The position numbers were made by a program, and so were the translations under genes. Below the pieces are notes generated by a model. The model was not told where the DNA came from, did no database searches, and saw nothing but the letters and a program-made list of their open reading frames with translations. This document shows positions 1 to 7,685 of a DNA stretch of 64,000 bases, piece by piece. Each line of letters opens with the position of its first letter. Position 1 is the stretch's first letter. Source of the DNA: Pseudomonas paralactis (GTDB lineage Bacteria > Pseudomonadota > Gammaproteobacteria > Pseudomonadales > Pseudomonadaceae); assembly GCF_001439735.1 (NCBI RefSeq), contig NZ_JYLN01000008.1:124001-188000 (forward strand), given 5' to 3'.

Positions 1-1577
1 TCAGCCACTTCCAGCAGGTTTTGCAGCTCAAGGGCTTCGATACGAGCGGTGTTGAACGCCTGGCTCTTATCGTTGATCTTGACGTTGGCGATACGCTTGC
101 GCAGATCAGCCAGCTGGGCGATGCCCTTCTGCATGTATTCGCCGGTACGGAACACACCGAAGTAGTTCTGCATGCAGTTTTGCAGCTCGCGACGCAGGGT
201 TGCTACGTCTTCGCCATCCGTGCGCTCGTTCAGAGCGTTCAGGCGCGCCAGGGCCGCTTCGATGTTGGCGTCGGTGGCGTCATCGTATTCGATGCCGTCA
301 GTCAGCGCCTTCTCAAGGTGCAGGCCGGCCGCACGGCCGAATACCACCAGGTCGAGCAGCGAGTTGCCGCCCAGACGGTTGGCACCGTGAACCGATACGC
401 AAGCCACTTCACCTACCGCGAACAGACCATGAATGATCTCGTCTTCGCCGTCGGCGTTCTGGGTGATTGCCTGGCCATGAATGTTGGTCGGCACGCCGCC
501 CATCATATAGTGGCAGGTCGGAACCACCGGAACCGGAGCAACTACCGGGTCAACGTGGGCAAAGGTCTTGGACAGCTCGCAAATACCAGGCAGACGGCTG
601 TGCAGCACTTCTTCACCCAGGTGATCGAGCTTGAGCAGTACGTGGTCGCCATTGGGGCCACAGCCGTTACCGGCGATGATTTCTTTAACCATCGAGCGGG
701 CCACAACGTCACGACCCGCCAAGTCTTTGGCGTTCGGAGCATAACGCTCCATGAAACGCTCGCCGTGCTTGTTGATCAGGTAACCACCTTCACCACGGCA
801 ACCTTCGGTCACCAGTACACCGGCGCCGGCGATGCCGGTCGGGTGGAACTGCCACATTTCGATGTCTTGCACCGGTACGCCAGCACGCAGTGCCATGCCG
901 ACGCCGTCACCGGTGTTGATCAGGGCATTGGTGGTCGAGGCGTAGATACGACCTGCACCGCCGGTCGCCAGCACGGTGGCCTTGGCGCGGATATAGGTGG
1001 TTTCACCGGTTTCGATGCAGATGGCGATCACACCGACGAATTCGCCTTGTGCGTTCTTGACCAGGTCTACCGCGTAGTACTCGTTCAGGAACGTGGTACC
1101 GGCTTTCAGGTTGCCCTGATAAAGGGTGTGCAGCAGCGCGTGACCGGTACGGTCGGACGCAGCGCAGGTACGGGCAGCCTGCCCGCCTTTACCGTAGTCC
1201 TTCGACTGGCCGCCGAATGGACGCTGGTAGATACGGCCTTGCTCGGTACGCGAGAACGGCAGACCCATGTGGTCCAGCTCGAACACCGCGGCCGGGCCTT
1301 CCTGACACATGTATTCGATAGCGTCCTGGTCACCGATGTAGTCGGAGCCCTTGACGGTATCGTACATGTGCCAGCGCCAGTCATCGTTCGGGTCGGCGGA
1401 GGCGATGGCGCAGGTGATGCCACCCTGGGCCGATACGGTGTGCGAGCGCGTCGGGAACACCTTGGTGATCACGGCAGTCTTGTGACCGCCCTGAGCCAGC
1501 TGCAGCGCAGCGCGCATGCCCGCACCGCCGCCACCAATAATGATGGCGTCGAATGAAATAGTTGGAATGTTAGCCAT
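1..1577 (-). CDS. sdhA: Succinate dehydrogenase flavoprotein subunit (partial, 3' end beyond window)
   Basis: Catalytic FAD subunit of complex II, oxidising succinate to fumarate at the cytoplasmic face of the inner membrane. The ATG at 1575-1577 opens with MANIPTISFDAIIIGGGGAG, a Rossmann dinucleotide-binding GxGxxG motif typical of SdhA. About 525 codons are in the window; the family is about 590 residues, so roughly the last 65 residues and the stop codon lie to the left of base 1. It follows sdhD on the same strand with only 3 bases between them, so it belongs to the sdhCDAB operon; sdhB would be expected just outside the window. A long open frame on the opposite strand (21-1556) is an antisense shadow. 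Confidence 0.97.
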   Translation of the reverse strand, partial: MANIPTISFDAIIIGGGGAGMRAALQLAQGGHKTAVITKVFPTRSHTVSAQGGITCAIASADPNDDWRWHMYDTVKGSDYIGDQDAIEYMCQEGPAAVFELDHMGLPFSRTEQGRIYQRPFGGQSKDYGKGGQAARTCAASDRTGHALLHTLYQGNLKAGTTFLNEYYAVDLVKNAQGEFVGVIAICIETGETTYIRAKATVLATGGAGRIYASTTNALINTGDGVGMALRAGVPVQDIEMWQFHPTGIAGAGVLVTEGCRGEGGYLINKHGERFMERYAPNAKDLAGRDVVARSMVKEIIAGNGCGPNGDHVLLKLDHLGEEVLHSRLPGICELSKTFAHVDPVVAPVPVVPTCHYMMGGVPTNIHGQAITQNADGEDEIIHGLFAVGEVACVSVHGANRLGGNSLLDLVVFGRAAGLHLEKALTDGIEYDDATDANIEAALARLNALNERTDGEDVATLRRELQNCMQNYFGVFRTGEYMQKGIAQLADLRKRIANVKINDKSQAFNTARIEALELQNLLEVA

Positions 1578-1580
1578 GAA

Positions 1581-1949
1581 TCAGATACCCCAAAGAATCT
1601 GCACACCCCAGACGAAGTAAGCGAACATCGCAACGCCGCATACTGCCTGGAAGAGGAAACGTACTGCAGTCGCGGACTTGCCCAGCGCCATCGGCGTCAG
1701 GTAGTCGGTCGCGATGGTCCACATGCCAACCCAGGCGTGTGCGCCCAGGGCTACAAGGGCCAGCAGACTGAAGATTCGCATCGCATTGTGGGAAAACAGG
1801 CCGTGCCATTGCTCATAGCCGATGCCCGGGTTTGCGACGAGGTATCCGATCAGGAAAATGAAATAAGCCGCGAGAACGACCGCAGACACACGCTGTGCCA
1901 TCCAGTCATAGAGGCCCGAACGCGACAGATTCGTTACGCTGGTTACCAT
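1581..1949 (-). CDS. sdhD: Succinate dehydrogenase membrane anchor subunit
   Basis: Small hydrophobic anchor subunit of complex II, 122 residues with three transmembrane segments, which together with SdhC binds heme b and quinone. It begins MVTSVTNLSRSGLYDWMAQR, the usual pseudomonad SdhD start. A TTG two codons upstream (1953-1955) is in frame, but the ATG at 1947-1949 matches the family. It starts just inside the end of sdhC (sdhC stop at 1943-1945), which indicates translational coupling within sdhCDA. Confidence 0.95.
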   Translation of the reverse strand: MVTSVTNLSRSGLYDWMAQRVSAVVLAAYFIFLIGYLVANPGIGYEQWHGLFSHNAMRIFSLLALVALGAHAWVGMWTIATDYLTPMALGKSATAVRFLFQAVCGVAMFAYFVWGVQILWGI

Positions 1950-2317
1950 ATCCAAACTCCTGCCAGAACGATCAGCACCACGGAAATGGCGATGATGATT
2001 TTCGAGCCCAGGCGGCCGCCTTCCAGCGTCTCACCGATGCCCATGTCCATGATCAAGTGGCGCACACCGGCTACCAGGTGATACAGAAGAGAGGACAGGA
2101 GGCCCCATGCTACGAACTTGGCCAGCGGGCTGGTCAAGCATGCCTTCACCTCGGCGTAACCTTCCTCGGAACCCAGGGATTTGCTCAATGCATAAAGCAT
2201 GATGCCCAAGCCCAGGAACAGGATGATGCCGGAAACACGGTGCAGGAACGACGTAACGCCGGTGATGGGGAGTTTGATGGTCCTTAGGTCTAGGTTTACA
2301 GGTCGTTGGCTATTCAC
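1943..2317 (-). CDS. sdhC: Succinate dehydrogenase cytochrome b556 subunit
   Basis: 124-residue membrane subunit of complex II. It contains the family signature around SFLHRVSGI near residues 23-31 and the heme-ligand region with HLVAGVRHL near residues 80-88, plus three transmembrane helices. The start codon is GTG (2315-2317), preceded on the minus strand by an AT-rich leader. It is the first gene of the sdh operon and is divergent from gltA; the shared 365-base spacer must hold the promoters for both TCA-cycle units. Confidence 0.95.
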   Translation of the reverse strand: MNSQRPVNLDLRTIKLPITGVTSFLHRVSGIILFLGLGIMLYALSKSLGSEEGYAEVKACLTSPLAKFVAWGLLSSLLYHLVAGVRHLIMDMGIGETLEGGRLGSKIIIAISVVLIVLAGVWIW

Positions 2318-2682
2318 GGCTTTTTTTCACACTGAAGAGCCCCTAACAATCAGGGCAAAGTTGTTGGGGAGTGCGACTGGTCAGGTAAGCACCACCCAGG
2401 GAGTGCGACCCCCAATGAAAGCAAGCCCAAAAGCCCTTGGCGGTCGGTGGCCGAGTATAGACAGTTAGGTTACTAATGACAACGCGCACACCTCACCCTA
2501 ATAGCTGATTGCGCTGGCGGGATAAAAGGCGTAAATGGCAGGCAATTTCGACGAAAAAGTACGGTTAAAGCCTTCTGGCGCAAGACTTTAGGCAAATTGA
2601 CATCTGGATTTATATCAATATAGTGGTGCGGGCCCTGCGTGGGGGGTCTGTCTGATGATTTGAAGCATAAATAGGAGGCCAC
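2318..2682. other. Divergent sdhC/gltA intergenic control region
   Basis: 365 bases without a convincing gene, AT-richer than its neighbours. The gltA-proximal end holds a good sigma70-type promoter (listed separately). The sdhC side presumably carries the sdh promoter, but no clear -35/-10 pair could be picked by eye. Short open frames here have no supporting features. Confidence 0.6.
2597..2624 (+). promoter_or_regulatory. Predicted sigma70 promoter of gltA
   Basis: TTGACA at 2597-2602 and TATAGT at 2619-2624 are separated by 16 bases, close to the sigma70 consensus. Transcription would begin near 2631, giving a leader of about 50 bases before the gltA start at 2683. This is pattern matching only; no start site is known from the sequence. 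Confidence 0.6.
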
Positions 2683-3972
2683 ATGGCTGACAAAAAAGCG
2701 CAGTTGATCATCGAGGGCGCAGCCCCCGTCGAGCTGCCCATTTTAACCGGCACCGTTGGTCCCGATGTTATCGACGTACGGGGCCTGACGGCCACGGGCC
2801 GTTTTACTTTCGACCCAGGCTTCATGTCGACCGCTTCCTGCGAGTCGAAGATCACCTATATCGATGGTGACAATGGCATTCTGCTTCATCGTGGCTACCC
2901 GATCGAGCAACTGGCTGAAAAGTCGGACTACCTGGAAACCTGCTACCTGCTGCTAAATGGCGAATTGCCAACAGCCGAGCAAAAGGCCCAGTTCGTCAGC
3001 ACCGTGAAGAACCACACCATGGTTCACGAGCAGTTGAAGACCTTCTTCAACGGCTTCCGTCGCGACGCCCACCCGATGGCCGTCATGTGCGGTGTGGTCG
3101 GGGCCCTGTCGGCCTTCTATCACGACTCCCTGGACATCAATAACGCCGAGCATCGCGAAATTTCCGCGATTCGCCTGGTTGCCAAGATGCCGACCCTGGC
3201 CGCAATGGTTTACAAGTACTCCATGGGCCAGCCCATGATGTACCCGCGCAACGATCTGACGTACGCGGAAAACTTCCTGCACATGATGTTCAACACCCCG
3301 TGCGAGATCAAACCGATCAGCCCGGTGCTGGCCAAGGCAATGGACCGGATCTTCATCCTCCACGCCGACCACGAGCAAAACGCCTCCACCTCTACCGTAC
3401 GCCTGGCCGGTTCTTCGGGTGCCAACCCGTTCGCCTGTATCGCCGCCGGTATCGCCGCACTGTGGGGCCCTGCCCACGGCGGTGCGAACGAAGCCGTGTT
3501 GACCATGCTCGATGAAATCGGCGATGTGTCCAACATCGACACCTTCATCGCCAAGGCCAAGGACAAGAACGATCCGTTCAAGCTGATGGGCTTCGGTCAC
3601 CGGGTCTACAAGAACCGCGACCCGCGCGCTACCGTCATGAAGCAGACCTGCGACGAAGTGTTGAAGGAACTGGGCATCAAGAACGATCCGCAACTCGAAC
3701 TGGCCATGCGCCTGGAAGAGATCGCCCTGACCGACCCGTACTTCATCGAACGCTCGCTGTACCCGAACGTCGACTTCTACTCGGGGATCATCCTCAAGGC
3801 GATCGGCATTCCAACCAGCATGTTCACCGTGATCTTCGCCCTGGCGCGGACCGTGGGCTGGATCTCCCACTGGAAAGAAATGCTCTCCAGCCCGTACAAG
3901 ATTGGCCGCCCGCGCCAGCTGTACACCGGCTACGAGTCGCGTGACATCACCAAGCTGGAAGATCGCAAGTAA
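2683..3972 (+). CDS. gltA: Citrate synthase (type II)
   Basis: Condenses oxaloacetate and acetyl-CoA to citrate, the entry step of the TCA cycle. At 429 residues it has the length of the hexameric NADH-sensitive type II enzymes. Catalytic motifs are visible: the HADHEQNAST segment near residue 225, GPAHGGANE near 265 and GFGHRVYKNRDPR near 303. The start has a strong ribosome-binding site (AGGAGG, 2672-2677). It is divergent from sdhCDA and followed by a strong intrinsic terminator, so it is probably monocistronic. Confidence 0.98.
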   Translation: MADKKAQLIIEGAAPVELPILTGTVGPDVIDVRGLTATGRFTFDPGFMSTASCESKITYIDGDNGILLHRGYPIEQLAEKSDYLETCYLLLNGELPTAEQKAQFVSTVKNHTMVHEQLKTFFNGFRRDAHPMAVMCGVVGALSAFYHDSLDINNAEHREISAIRLVAKMPTLAAMVYKYSMGQPMMYPRNDLTYAENFLHMMFNTPCEIKPISPVLAKAMDRIFILHADHEQNASTSTVRLAGSSGANPFACIAAGIAALWGPAHGGANEAVLTMLDEIGDVSNIDTFIAKAKDKNDPFKLMGFGHRVYKNRDPRATVMKQTCDEVLKELGIKNDPQLELAMRLEEIALTDPYFIERSLYPNVDFYSGIILKAIGIPTSMFTVIFALARTVGWISHWKEMLSSPYKIGRPRQLYTGYESRDITKLEDRK

Positions 3973-3999
3973 GCACTTAGCTGCTTGTTTGTACTGAGA

Positions 4000-4028
4000 A
4001 CGGCCTCCCTTAGTGGAGGCCGTTTTTG
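4000..4028 (+). terminator. Intrinsic terminator of gltA
   Basis: A 9-bp GC-rich stem (ACGGCCTCC at 4000-4008 pairing with GGAGGCCGT at 4015-4023) is followed by a T-rich tract, 28 bases after the gltA stop codon. Confidence 0.85.
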
Positions 4029-4049
4029 TTTGGGTGGCCTGATCTACCG

Positions 4050-4132
4050 CCATCGCAGGCAAGCCAGCTCCCACATCAGACCGCATTCCAACAAAAGTCC
4101 AGTGTGAGAGCCGGGCTTGCCCGCGATGAGGG
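4050..4132. repeat. REPIN (ctGGCTTGCC family), two inverted REP halves
   Basis: Left half ATCGCAGGCAAGCCAGCTCC from about 4052 and a right half with GAGAGCCGGGCTTGCCCGCG ending near 4127, in inverted orientation about 30 bases apart. The halves are imperfect matches, as in aged elements. Belongs to the family that flanks the RAYT gene at 13943. Confidence 0.8.
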
Positions 4133-4160
4133 CAGCTCAGGCAACACAAAGACCCTGGCA

Positions 4161-4192
4161 AAAAAAATACCCCGGCCTTGCGACCGGGGTAT
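4161..4192 (-). terminator. Intrinsic terminator of actP
   Basis: ATACCCCGG (4167-4175) pairs with CCGGGGTAT (4184-4192). Read on the minus strand the stem is followed by a run of T residues (4161-4167), about 20 bases after the actP stop codon. Confidence 0.85.
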
Positions 4193-4211
4193 CTCTTATG
4201 CAGCTGACGAC

Positions 4212-5870
4212 TTAGTGATTAACCGCCCCGCTCGCCCCCAGGCCAGTCTGCGAACGCACAAACTGTGGGAAGTACAGCGCACGCTCTTTCTCCGCCGCCG
4301 CCGACTTGTCGGTGATGGAGAAGAACCAGATGCCGACGAACGCAATGATCATCGAGAACAGCGCCGGGTACTCGTACGGGAAGATCGCCTTTTCATGGTG
4401 CAGGATCGAGACCCAGATGGTCGGGCCGAGGATCATCAGGCCCACGGCGCTGATCAAGCCCAGCCAGCCGCCGATCATGGCACCACGGGTGGTGAGGTTT
4501 TTCCAGTACATGGAAAGCAGCAGCACCGGGAAGTTACAGCTTGCAGCGATAGAGAACGCCAGGCCGACCATGAACGCAATGTTCTGGCTTTCGAACAGGA
4601 TACCCAGGCCGATGGCCAATACACCCAAGGCTACGGTGGTGATCTTCGACACGCGAATCTCATCTTTCTCGTTGGCCTTGCCTTTCTTGATCACGCTGGC
4701 ATACAGGTCATGGGACACCGCCGAAGCACCCGCCAGGGTCAAGCCGGCAACCACCGCCAGGATGGTGGCAAACGCCACGGCCGAGATGAAGCCCAGGAAG
4801 ATACTGCCACCCACCGCGTTGGCCAGGTGCACCGCCGCCATGTTGTTACCACCGAGCAAGGCGCCTGCCGCATCCTTGAACGCCGGGTTGGTGCTGACCA
4901 AAAGGATCGCGCCGAAGCCGATGATGAAGGTCAGGATATAGAAGTAGCCGATGAAGCCGGTTGCGTACAGCACGCTCTTACGCGCTTCCTTGGCGTCGCT
5001 TACCGTGAAGAAGCGCATCAGGATGTGCGGCAGGCCAGCGGTACCAAACATCAGTGCCAGGCCCAGGGAGAATGCCGAGATCGGGTCTTTCACCAGGCCA
5101 CCAGGGCTCATGATCGCTTCACCTTTGGGGTGAACCTTGATGGCCTCGGAAAACAGCATGTTGAAGTCGAAATTGACGTGCTTCATCACCATCAGCGCCA
5201 TGAACGAGGCACCGGAGAGCAGCAGCACTGCCTTGATGATCTGCACCCAGGTGGTCGCCAACATGCCGCCGAACAGCACGTACATGCACATCAGGATACC
5301 CACCAGGATCACCGCCACATGGTAATCAAGGCCAAACAGCAGCTGGATCAGCTTGCCCGCGCCAACCATCTGCGCGATCAGGTAGAACGCCACCACCACC
5401 AGCGAGCCACAGGCCGACAGGCTGCGGATCTGGGTTTGCCCCAGGCGATAGGACGCCACGTCGGCAAAGGTGTACTTGCCCAGGTTGCGCAGGCGCTCGG
5501 CGATCAGAAACAGAATGATCGGCCAGCCCACCAGAAAGCCGATCGAGTAGATCAGGCCATCGTAGCCGGAGGTGAACACCAGCGCGGAAATCCCCAGGAA
5601 GGACGCCGCCGACATGTAGTCACCGGCAATCGCCAGACCGTTCTGGAAACCGGTGATCTTACCGCCCGCCGCATAGTAGTCCGCTGCCGATTTGTTGCGC
5701 TTGGACGCCCAATAAGTGATGCACAGGGTGGCGCCGACAAACGCGACGAACATCACAATGGCCGAGATATTCAACGGTTGCTTGTGCACTTCACCAGTCA
5801 ATGCGTCCGCCGCCCAAACGGCCGGAGCAAACAGCGAAGCGCCGAATACAGCCAATAAACGCCGGATCAT
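4212..5870 (-). CDS. actP: Cation/acetate symporter (SSS family)
   Basis: 552-residue sodium:solute symporter for acetate and related short monocarboxylates. It starts with a cleavable signal-like segment ending AVWAA near residue 20, followed by the conserved SKRNKSAADYYAAGGKITGF region (residues 56-75), GDYMSAASFLGISAL near 84-98 and about 13 hydrophobic segments, as in E. coli ActP. It overlaps the upstream DUF485 gene by 4 bases (ATGA type), the same arrangement as yjcH-actP in E. coli. Acetate uptake fits the neighbouring citrate synthase and succinate dehydrogenase genes. Confidence 0.93.
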   Translation of the reverse strand: MIRRLLAVFGASLFAPAVWAADALTGEVHKQPLNISAIVMFVAFVGATLCITYWASKRNKSAADYYAAGGKITGFQNGLAIAGDYMSAASFLGISALVFTSGYDGLIYSIGFLVGWPIILFLIAERLRNLGKYTFADVASYRLGQTQIRSLSACGSLVVVAFYLIAQMVGAGKLIQLLFGLDYHVAVILVGILMCMYVLFGGMLATTWVQIIKAVLLLSGASFMALMVMKHVNFDFNMLFSEAIKVHPKGEAIMSPGGLVKDPISAFSLGLALMFGTAGLPHILMRFFTVSDAKEARKSVLYATGFIGYFYILTFIIGFGAILLVSTNPAFKDAAGALLGGNNMAAVHLANAVGGSIFLGFISAVAFATILAVVAGLTLAGASAVSHDLYASVIKKGKANEKDEIRVSKITTVALGVLAIGLGILFESQNIAFMVGLAFSIAASCNFPVLLLSMYWKNLTTRGAMIGGWLGLISAVGLMILGPTIWVSILHHEKAIFPYEYPALFSMIIAFVGIWFFSITDKSAAAEKERALYFPQFVRSQTGLGASGAVNH

Positions 5871-6178
5871 TGCGCAGCCTCCTTGAGAATCGCATTGTTC
5901 AGGTCGTCAAACTCGCCGTTGGCCCGGCGCACGTAGATGCCGGTAAGAATGAAGGCCGACACAATCAGCCCGACGCCCAGGGGAATGCCCCAGGTAATCG
6001 AGGAACCGGGGCTGATCTTGGCCCCCAGTATTTGTGGCCCATAGGCAATCAACAGGATGAAAGCGGAGTAAAGCCCTAGCATGATCGCCGAGAGAATCCA
6101 GGCGAACCTTTCCCTTTTTCTGACCAGCTCCTTGAAACGCGGGCTGTTTTGAATCGAGAGGTAAATGCTGTCGTTCAT
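5867..6178 (-). CDS. DUF485 inner-membrane protein (YjcH-like)
   Basis: 103-residue protein with two strongly hydrophobic helices (about residues 27-48 and 63-84) after a basic N-terminus containing FKELVRKRERFAWILS, the DUF485 signature. It sits immediately upstream of actP and overlaps it by 4 bases. DUF485 proteins are routinely encoded with SSS-family acetate transporters. A role as accessory subunit is inferred from context; no catalytic residues are visible. Confidence 0.88.
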   Translation of the reverse strand: MNDSIYLSIQNSPRFKELVRKRERFAWILSAIMLGLYSAFILLIAYGPQILGAKISPGSSITWGIPLGVGLIVSAFILTGIYVRRANGEFDDLNNAILKEAAQ

Positions 6179-6500
6179 TGTTTTTATCCTCGCAGCACAG
6201 CTTTTTTATTATTGGAACATAGCCACTGTATGCGGCTGCGCAATGGGTTCCAGACGACCTTAGTAGTAGATCGAGCTTAGCGAGGATTTTGGGTGTACTA
6301 CGACATTTTGGCGGGGAACGAAACAAATGTGGGAGGGGGCAAACCCCAATGCCAGTGTAGGAGCGAGCTTGCTCGCGAAAAACGTCAACGATAACGCGCG
6401 TTTGCTGAATAAACGCGGCGCCTGTGATTTTTTCGCGAGCAAGCTCGCTCCTACACTGGTATTAGAACAAGCCCCCTCCCACAGGGTGCATCACTGGCTT
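6179..6500. other. Intergenic region containing a nested REPIN
   Basis: 322 bases between the DUF485 gene and the binding-protein gene. No gene is apparent. Bases 6179-6327 carry the likely promoter side of the DUF485-actP operon; 6328-6483 are a compound repeat described separately. Confidence 0.6.
6328..6483. repeat. Compound REPIN: GCGAGCTTGCTCGC REPIN inside a GGAGGGGGC REP pair
   Basis: Outer halves are TGTGGGAGGGGGC (from 6328) and its inverse GCCCCCTCCCACA (6471-6483). Inside lies a complete element of a second family: GTAGGAGCGAGCTTGCTCGC from 6357 and its inverse ending near 6455, with the typical internal sequence AACGTCAACGATAACGC. Also forms a large hairpin that could act on transcripts from either neighbour. 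Confidence 0.85.
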
Positions 6501-7352
6501 TTATTTAGCAGTCCATTCGGCTACGCGCTCAGGGTGCTTGGCGACCCAGTCCTTGGCCGCTGCGTCTGGCTTGGCGCCTTCTTGAATCGCCAGCATGACC
6601 TCACCGATTTCATCCTTGGAGGCCCACTGGAATTTCTTCAGGAAAGCGGCGACTTCCGGCGCTTTCTTCTCCAGGCCCTTGCTGCCGATGCTGTTGACGG
6701 TTTCAGCAGCACCATAAATCCCTTTTGGATCGTCCAGGAAACGCAGTTTCCACTTGGCGAACATCCAGTGGGGCACCCAACCGGTTACCGCAATGGATTC
6801 CTGCTTGTCTTCGGCACGGGTCAGTTCGGCGATCATCGCCGCGCCCGAGCTGGCTTGCAGCTTGTAGTCCAGGCCGTATTGCTTGATGGCATCGTCGGTC
6901 TTGAGCATCACGCCTGAACCGGCGTCGATGCCGACGATCTTGTTTTTGAAGGTGGTGTCGGTCTTGAGGTCTTCAATGGACTTGGCCTTGACGTACTCCG
7001 GCACGATCAAGCCAATTTTTGCATCCTTGAAGTTGGGGCCGTAGTCGACCACCTTGTCCTTGTTCTTGGTCCAGTATTCACCATGGGTTACCGGCAGCCA
7101 GGCCGACAGCATGGCATCGAGCTTGCCGGTGGCGACGCCCTGCCACATGATCCCCGTGGCGACCGCTTGCAGTTTCACGTCATAACCGAGCTTTTGCTTG
7201 ATCACTTCTGCCGCCACATGGGTCGTGGCAACACTGTCGGACCAACCGTCCACGTAACCGATGCTCAGGGTTTTGCTGTCGGCACTGACCAGTGTGGAGC
7301 CCATCGCAACTACCAGCGTGGCAGCTGCGCCCAAGAGTCGTCGCATCTTCAT
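6501..7352 (-). CDS. Glycine betaine/quaternary amine ABC transporter substrate-binding protein (orphan)
   Basis: 283-residue periplasmic protein with an N-terminal signal peptide (hydrophobic stretch 8-23, predicted cleavage around VSA near 24-25) and an OpuAC-type fold. Supporting segments: IGYVDGWSDSVATTHVAAEV near residue 32, GKLDAMLSAWLPVTH near 76, and tryptophans at positions expected for an aromatic box that binds trimethylammonium groups (for example VTGWVPHWMF). The ATG at 7350-7352 has a GGGGAAG ribosome-binding site. No permease or ATPase genes are adjacent, so it resembles the stand-alone BetX/CaiX-type binding proteins of pseudomonads that feed a shared transporter. The exact ligand (betaine, choline, carnitine) cannot be decided from sequence. 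Confidence 0.85.
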   Translation of the reverse strand: MKMRRLLGAAATLVVAMGSTLVSADSKTLSIGYVDGWSDSVATTHVAAEVIKQKLGYDVKLQAVATGIMWQGVATGKLDAMLSAWLPVTHGEYWTKNKDKVVDYGPNFKDAKIGLIVPEYVKAKSIEDLKTDTTFKNKIVGIDAGSGVMLKTDDAIKQYGLDYKLQASSGAAMIAELTRAEDKQESIAVTGWVPHWMFAKWKLRFLDDPKGIYGAAETVNSIGSKGLEKKAPEVAAFLKKFQWASKDEIGEVMLAIQEGAKPDAAAKDWVAKHPERVAEWTAK

Positions 7353-7685
7353 ATGTACTTCCCCGAAAGTGCTGCGCCCGACGGATGCCGAGCGACATCA
7401 ACCTGTTGTTATACGGTGCACCGCGCCCCCTTCACGCGCATCGATCCGGTTGCTGAGGCGTCAGTGGAGTACTGACAGTTTTATCATCAACCTGCGTAGG
7501 CCTTTGCCCTGCTCTGTGGGCGACCTTGGTTGAGCAAGAAACGACATCACATCGCCAGCAGGACGTTTTGTAGGAGGTATCGTCAGAATCCCGCTCGATG
7601 TTTGCATGTCAAAATTATGCAGCCGCACTGGCACGCGCCAAATCCGGGTAAGATGCGCGCCTTTGCTCCCCCAGATAAGCCGACC
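7353..7685. other. Divergent intergenic region, no feature recognised
   Basis: 333 bases between the binding-protein gene and the GH17 gene. An open frame continues upstream of the GH17 start at 7686, but its translation is basic and unlike a GH17 N-terminus. Presumably holds divergent promoters; nothing more specific was seen. Confidence 0.45.

Noticed and set aside
21..1556. 511-codon plus-strand open frame
   Set aside because: Lies entirely antisense to sdhA; GC-rich codon bias opens the opposite frame.
4026..5858. 610-codon plus-strand open frame rich in His, Gln and Asp
   Set aside because: Antisense shadow of actP, whose minus-strand product has clear symporter motifs.
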